A stretch of DNA of 9,344 nucleotides from the NCBI GenBank assembly GCA_047517485.1, contig JAKZSU010000199.1, positions 1-9,344 of the forward strand. Reading direction: 5' to 3'. Of the stretch, positions 6,765 to 9,344 are shown in pieces. Every line of letters starts with the position of its first letter. The stretch's first letter is position 1. The position numbers and the translations under genes were made by a program. The DNA comes from JAKZSU01 sp047517485. GTDB taxonomy: Bacteria; Pseudomonadota; Alphaproteobacteria; UBA7887. The notes beneath the pieces are model-generated. The model had not been told where the DNA came from and ran no database searches. It saw only the letters and a list, made by a program, of their open reading frames with translations.

Positions 6765-7789
6765 AGCGTCGCGCGCACCGCCCTCGCGCCGTCGACCATT
6801 GCGCCCATCTTGGCGCGGGCAAGATAGCGCGGCAGGGCGGAGAATCCGCAATCCGCGGTCACCGTCAGCCGTTCCGGCGCGACATGGGCGAGGCAGAGCC
6901 GGATCCGGCGCGCGACGTCGTCGGCGCTCTCCTGGCGCCAATTCTTGACGTCGATTACCCCGGCGGCGATGGCGAATTTTTCGGAGAGCGGCGCCAGGCA
7001 GTCCACGTCGGCCATTTCCCGATTGGCGAATTCGAGAACCAACTGTTCGCACGCGAGGCTGTTCATCGCATCCATCAGGCGGGTGAACCGGCGATCCGCG
7101 CGCGGGCGTCCGGCGTTATTGCCGAAGCAGACGTGCACCGCGCGGCGGGTTGCAAGACCGTCGAGTACGCGATTGACGATGCGAGCGCCGTCCTCCGGTG
7201 ACAGATCGGCGGGCGGGTGCGGCAACGACGGCTCGTCGATCTGGACATAGTCCGCGCCGGCCGCGATCAACGCCTCGACCTCGCGTCTGATCATGACCAC
7301 CAGGGCGTCCATAATCGCACTCTGGTCCGCCTCGCCGGGTTGGATCGAGGCGGCGAAAGTGAGCGGGCCGGGCAGGGCGATTTTGAGCCGCCGATCGGGG
7401 AGCATTTTCTTCAGGGCGACAAAATCGGCGACCACGCCCAGCCCGTCGGGCGCGGCCGGCACTTGGTCGGCGACAAAGCTCGGGGCCATGTCATAGCCCG
7501 GTATTCCCAACCGGCGGCGCGGCGGCACGCGGGTCAAGCCGTCTATCCGATCATACATTTCGAAGACGAACCGTTGGCGCCGCAATTCGCCGTCGGTGAA
7601 GATGTCGATGCCGGCCTCGATTTGATCGGCGACGGTAATTCGCGTCGCGTCGTCGAACAATTCCTCGACGTCGCCCTCGCCGAATTTGCCGTCGCGGATC
7701 ATCCGACGGGCGGCGATAAACCAGCCGGGCGCGGCGTATGACCCGATCCCCATGGTCGGCAGCAGCGGCAGTTCGGTCTCGGCGGCCAT
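6761..7789 (-). CDS. MetE C-terminal-type methyltransferase (cobalamin-independent methionine synthase II family)
   Basis: This 342-residue protein matches only the C-terminal catalytic half of MetE. Zinc ligands can be placed by pattern: His219 and Cys221 in HVCFGN, Glu253 in LVLEFAN and Cys314 in TADCGFS, corresponding to the H-C-E-C site of MetE that binds the homocysteine thiol. YVQIDEPSL (181-189) and the opening MGIGSYAAPGWF are also typical. Full MetE is about 750 residues, and the N-terminal half that helps bind methyltetrahydrofolate is absent. The methyl donor is therefore uncertain: a folate, a corrinoid protein or another compound, and the acceptor could be a thiol other than homocysteine. 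The start at 7789 is supported by GAGGG (7794-7798) 4 nt upstream. It starts 19 nt after tRNA-Thr on the same strand and converges with the DUF4340 gene. Confidence 0.85.
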   Translation of the reverse strand: MAAETELPLLPTMGIGSYAAPGWFIAARRMIRDGKFGEGDVEELFDDATRITVADQIEAGIDIFTDGELRRQRFVFEMYDRIDGLTRVPPRRRLGIPGYDMAPSFVADQVPAAPDGLGVVADFVALKKMLPDRRLKIALPGPLTFAASIQPGEADQSAIMDALVVMIRREVEALIAAGADYVQIDEPSLPHPPADLSPEDGARIVNRVLDGLATRRAVHVCFGNNAGRPRADRRFTRLMDAMNSLACEQLVLEFANREMADVDCLAPLSEKFAIAAGVIDVKNWRQESADDVARRIRLCLAHVAPERLTVTADCGFSALPRYLARAKMGAMVDGARAVRATL

Positions 7790-7808
7790 CGCGCCCTCAA
7801 ATATTCGG

Positions 7809-7884
7809 TGGTGCCGGCGGCAGGAATTGAACCCGCAACCTACCGCTTACAAGGCGGTTGCTCTACCAGTTGAGCTACGCCGGC
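7809..7884 (-). tRNA. tRNA-Thr (anticodon UGU)
   Basis: The cloverleaf reads well on the minus strand. Acceptor GCCGGCG pairs with CGCCGGC, the D arm is GCTCAACTGGTAGAGC, the anticodon stem ACCGC/GCGGT encloses CTTGTAA with anticodon TGT (reads ACA), and the T arm is GCGGGTTCAATTCCTGC. The discriminator is A and the CCA is encoded (7809-7811). It lies 18 nt after the rlmB stop and 19 nt before the MetE-type start, all on the same strand. Confidence 0.97.
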
Positions 7885-7902
7885 AATCGTTTCAGAAGCG
7901 GC

Positions 7903-8673
7903 TCAATTGGTCTTATGGGGCTTGCGAACCAGTTCGTAAAGGGCCACCGCGGCGGCGTTCGAGACATTGAGGCTGTTCACCGCGCCGGCGATCGGCAGAC
8001 GGACGATTTCGTCGCACGCTTCCCCGGTCAAGCGCCGCAGGCCCGCGCCCTCGGCGCCGAGAACCAGTGCACAACGCCCGCTCGGTTCGGCCTCGGCGAG
8101 GGTGCGCTCTCCGGTCGCTTCGAGACCGAATATCCACACGCCGGATTCGGCGATCGCGCGCAACGCTCGCGCCAGGTTGGTGACCCGAACCAGCGGCACC
8201 ACCTCCAAGGCGCCGGCCGCGGCCTTGGCCAGCGCGCCCGACTCGGGCGGCGCGTTGCGCTCGGTGGTGATCACCGCGCGCGCGCCGAAGGCGATGGCGG
8301 AACGCAGGATCGCGCCGACATTGTGGGGATCGGTCACTTGATCGAGGACGACGAAAATGTCCGCCTCGCCCGGGTGATCGAGTAGCTCGGTGAGGCTAGG
8401 CTGGTCGAGCGGCGCGACTTCGGCGGCGACGCCTTGGTGAACCGTATCGGCGCCGACCGCGGCCTCGATCGCGGCACGATCTACCGCTTCCGGACCCGGA
8501 TCGGCGTCCGCCCAGTGCGCCGCCTGACCCGCTGCGACCAGCAGACGCAGCACTTTGCGACGTGGATTGGCGAGTGCGGCGCGCACTGGGTGGGTGCCAT
8601 AGAGCCACGCCGCGGTGTCGTCGCCCGGCGCGGCTTGTCCGCCGCGTCTCTTACGATGCTTGTATGAAGCCAT
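7903..8673 (-). CDS. rlmB: 23S rRNA 2'-O-ribose methyltransferase, RlmB/TrmH-family (SpoU)
   Basis: This enzyme would transfer a methyl group from S-adenosylmethionine to a ribose 2'-OH in 23S rRNA (Gm2251 in E. coli numbering for RlmB). The 256-residue product has the N-terminal substrate-binding start LYGTHPVRAAL (24-34) and the three SPOUT motifs: DPHNVGAILRSA (115-126), LVLGAEGAGL (203-212) and LPIAGAVNSLNVSNAAAVALYE (226-247), which form the trefoil knot that holds the cofactor. A basic N-terminal extension (YKHRKRRGG) is present, as often in alphaproteobacterial members. ATG at 8671-8673 is chosen; an in-frame GTG at 8692-8694 would add seven residues. The exact target is inferred from the family; a related tRNA or rRNA methylase cannot be excluded. 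Confidence 0.9.
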   Translation of the reverse strand: MASYKHRKRRGGQAAPGDDTAAWLYGTHPVRAALANPRRKVLRLLVAAGQAAHWADADPGPEAVDRAAIEAAVGADTVHQGVAAEVAPLDQPSLTELLDHPGEADIFVVLDQVTDPHNVGAILRSAIAFGARAVITTERNAPPESGALAKAAAGALEVVPLVRVTNLARALRAIAESGVWIFGLEATGERTLAEAEPSGRCALVLGAEGAGLRRLTGEACDEIVRLPIAGAVNSLNVSNAAAVALYELVRKPHKTN

Positions 8674-8775
8674 AGCCAAGCCTATGTTTCCCACTCGCTT
8701 TCAACAACTTGCGTCACTCTGGCCGGTGCACGGACCCAGCGCCGTCGCGGCCTTTCGCCGAACCTTCATATCAGG

Positions 8776-8803
8776 TTGACAAGCGGGAGCGAATGTCGAT
8801 AGT
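8776..8803 (+). promoter_or_regulatory. Promoter for tRNA-Tyr, tRNA-Gly and tuf
   Basis: A perfect TTGACA (8776-8781) is followed after 16 bp by GATAGT (8798-8803), which matches four of six -10 positions. The bases after it (CCGGCCA) form a GC-rich discriminator of the kind linked to stringent control of stable-RNA promoters. The start site would be near 8810, about 50 nt before tRNA-Tyr. Confidence 0.6.
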
Positions 8804-8862
8804 CCGGCCATTCGTTTGACGGGTGTGTCAACCCGCGAGGGAACGCGCGCGCGGTCAGGCCC

Positions 8863-8948
8863 GGAGGGGTGGCCGAGTGGTTAAAGGCAGCAGACTGTAA
8901 ATCTGCCGACGTATGTCTACGTAGGTTCGAATCCTACCCCCTCCACCA
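8863..8948 (+). tRNA. tRNA-Tyr (anticodon GUA)
   Basis: Acceptor GGAGGGG pairs with CCCCTCC. The anticodon stem GCAGA/TCTGC encloses CTGTAAA with anticodon GTA. A long variable arm (ACGTA-TGTC-TACGT) marks it as a class II tRNA, as expected for bacterial tRNA-Tyr. The T arm contains GGTTCGAATCC, the discriminator is A, and CCA is encoded at 8946-8948. Confidence 0.97.
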
Positions 8949-9015
8949 ATGACCCGGTGCGGGGGCGGTACGGAGCCTTCGGCGAGGGACGAAAGGACGG
9001 TACGACACGGTGACG

Positions 9016-9037
9016 GCAGGTGCCTTCGGGCGCCTGC
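9016..9037 (+). other. Very stable C(UUCG)G hairpin just before tRNA-Gly
   Basis: GCAGGTGCC (9016-9024) pairs with GGCGCCTGC (9029-9037) over 9 bp, with one G-U, closing a UUCG loop. The hairpin ends 2 nt before the first base of tRNA-Gly. It is not followed by a T-run and lies between co-transcribed genes, so an RNA-processing or folding role is more likely than termination (inference). Confidence 0.7.
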
Positions 9038-9039
9038 AG

Positions 9040-9113
9040 GCGGGTGTAGCTCAATGGTAGAGCCCCAGCCTTCCAAGCTGGTTACGTGGGTTCGATTCCC
9101 ATCACCCGCTCCA
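9040..9113 (+). tRNA. tRNA-Gly (anticodon UCC)
   Basis: Acceptor GCGGGTG pairs with CACCCGC. The D arm is GCTCAATGGTAGAGC, the anticodon stem CCAGC/GCTGG encloses CTTCCAA with anticodon TCC, and the T arm is GTGGGTTCGATTCCCAT. The discriminator is T and CCA is encoded at 9111-9113. It sits between tRNA-Tyr and tuf, the usual order. Confidence 0.97.
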
Positions 9114-9203
9114 ACTCTTGGAACGGATACGGGGTTGCCTTCGGTGAGCGACGGGTAACAATTTTGGGCTTGGTCAACAGGCGAATAGCAGACGGGCAAG
9201 ACG

Positions 9204-9344
9204 ATGGCGAAAGCGAAATTCGAGCGCACGAAGCCGCATGTGAATGTCGGGACGATTGGTCATGTTGATCATGGCAAGACGACGTTGACGGCGGCGATCA
9301 CGAAGGTGTTGGCCGAGGTCGGTGGCGCGGAGTTCACGGCGTAC
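9204..9344 (+). CDS. tuf: Elongation factor Tu, N-terminal 47 codons (partial)
   Basis: The product begins MAKAKFERTKPHVNVGTIGHVDHGKTTLTAAIT, the near-invariant start of EF-Tu, with the P-loop GHVDHGKT (19-26). EF-Tu is the GTPase that delivers aminoacyl-tRNA to the ribosome. The gene runs off the right edge; about 350 codons are missing. The ATG at 9204 lies 90 nt after tRNA-Gly with no clear promoter or terminator between, so tuf is probably expressed from the tRNA promoter, with tRNA processing creating the mRNA 5' end. The ribosome site is weak by eye (GGGCAAG). Confidence 0.97.
   Translation, partial: MAKAKFERTKPHVNVGTIGHVDHGKTTLTAAITKVLAEVGGAEFTAY

Noticed and set aside
4198..7052. Very long minus-strand open frames opposite the GldG-type and DUF4340 genes
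   Set aside because: They are low-complexity Arg/His/Asp-rich translations typical of antisense frames in high-GC DNA, and they run across the boundary between two real genes.
8671..8686. CATAG...CTATG inverted repeat and a weak TTGTTG/TAGGCT pair at the rlmB start, hinting at a leaderless mRNA
   Set aside because: The arms are 5 bp and the -10 matches only three of six positions; easily chance.
8949..9015. Direct GGTACG repeats in the tRNA spacer as a possible small RNA or CRISPR-like unit
   Set aside because: Only two very short copies with irregular context; no array structure.

Overview
The window is GC-rich DNA that reads as the chromosome of an alphaproteobacterium, possibly of a Rhodospirillales-like lineage (inference from codon use, protein similarity recalled by eye and gene order; not confirmed by a search). 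The strongest taxonomic hint is the right end, where rlmB is divergent from tRNA-Tyr, tRNA-Gly and tuf, an arrangement typical of alphaproteobacteria.

Left edge (1 to about 150): the first codons of an IS21-type IstA transposase read leftwards out of the window. Behind its start lie three related 19-21 bp repeats that look like the multiple terminal transposase-binding sites of that family. Positions 150-533 hold no gene I can support and lead into a RhlE-type DEAD-box RNA helicase (534-1757).

Centre (1897-6764): four co-directional genes form one apparent operon. They encode an ABC ATPase, an ABC-2 permease, a large GldG-type auxiliary protein anchored at both ends, and a DUF4340 membrane-anchored protein. 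The genes are joined by a 4-bp overlap, a 37-nt gap carrying a possible 11-codon leader ORF, and an overlap or a gap of a few bases. This resembles the GldA/GldF/GldG set of gliding bacteria, but here it is more likely an uncharacterised envelope ABC system. It is the best candidate in the window for undescribed biology.

Right half: on the minus strand a free-standing MetE C-terminal-type methyltransferase (6761-7789) has its stop codon interlocked with that of the DUF4340 gene. tRNA-Thr(UGU) lies only 19 nt upstream of it, and rlmB (7903-8673) ends 18 nt before the tRNA, so mRNA and tRNA appear to share a transcript. On the plus strand, a near-consensus promoter at 8776-8803 precedes tRNA-Tyr(GUA), tRNA-Gly(UCC) and the first 47 codons of tuf, which runs off the right edge. 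The last part is thus a translation island: an rRNA methyltransferase, three tRNAs and elongation factor Tu.
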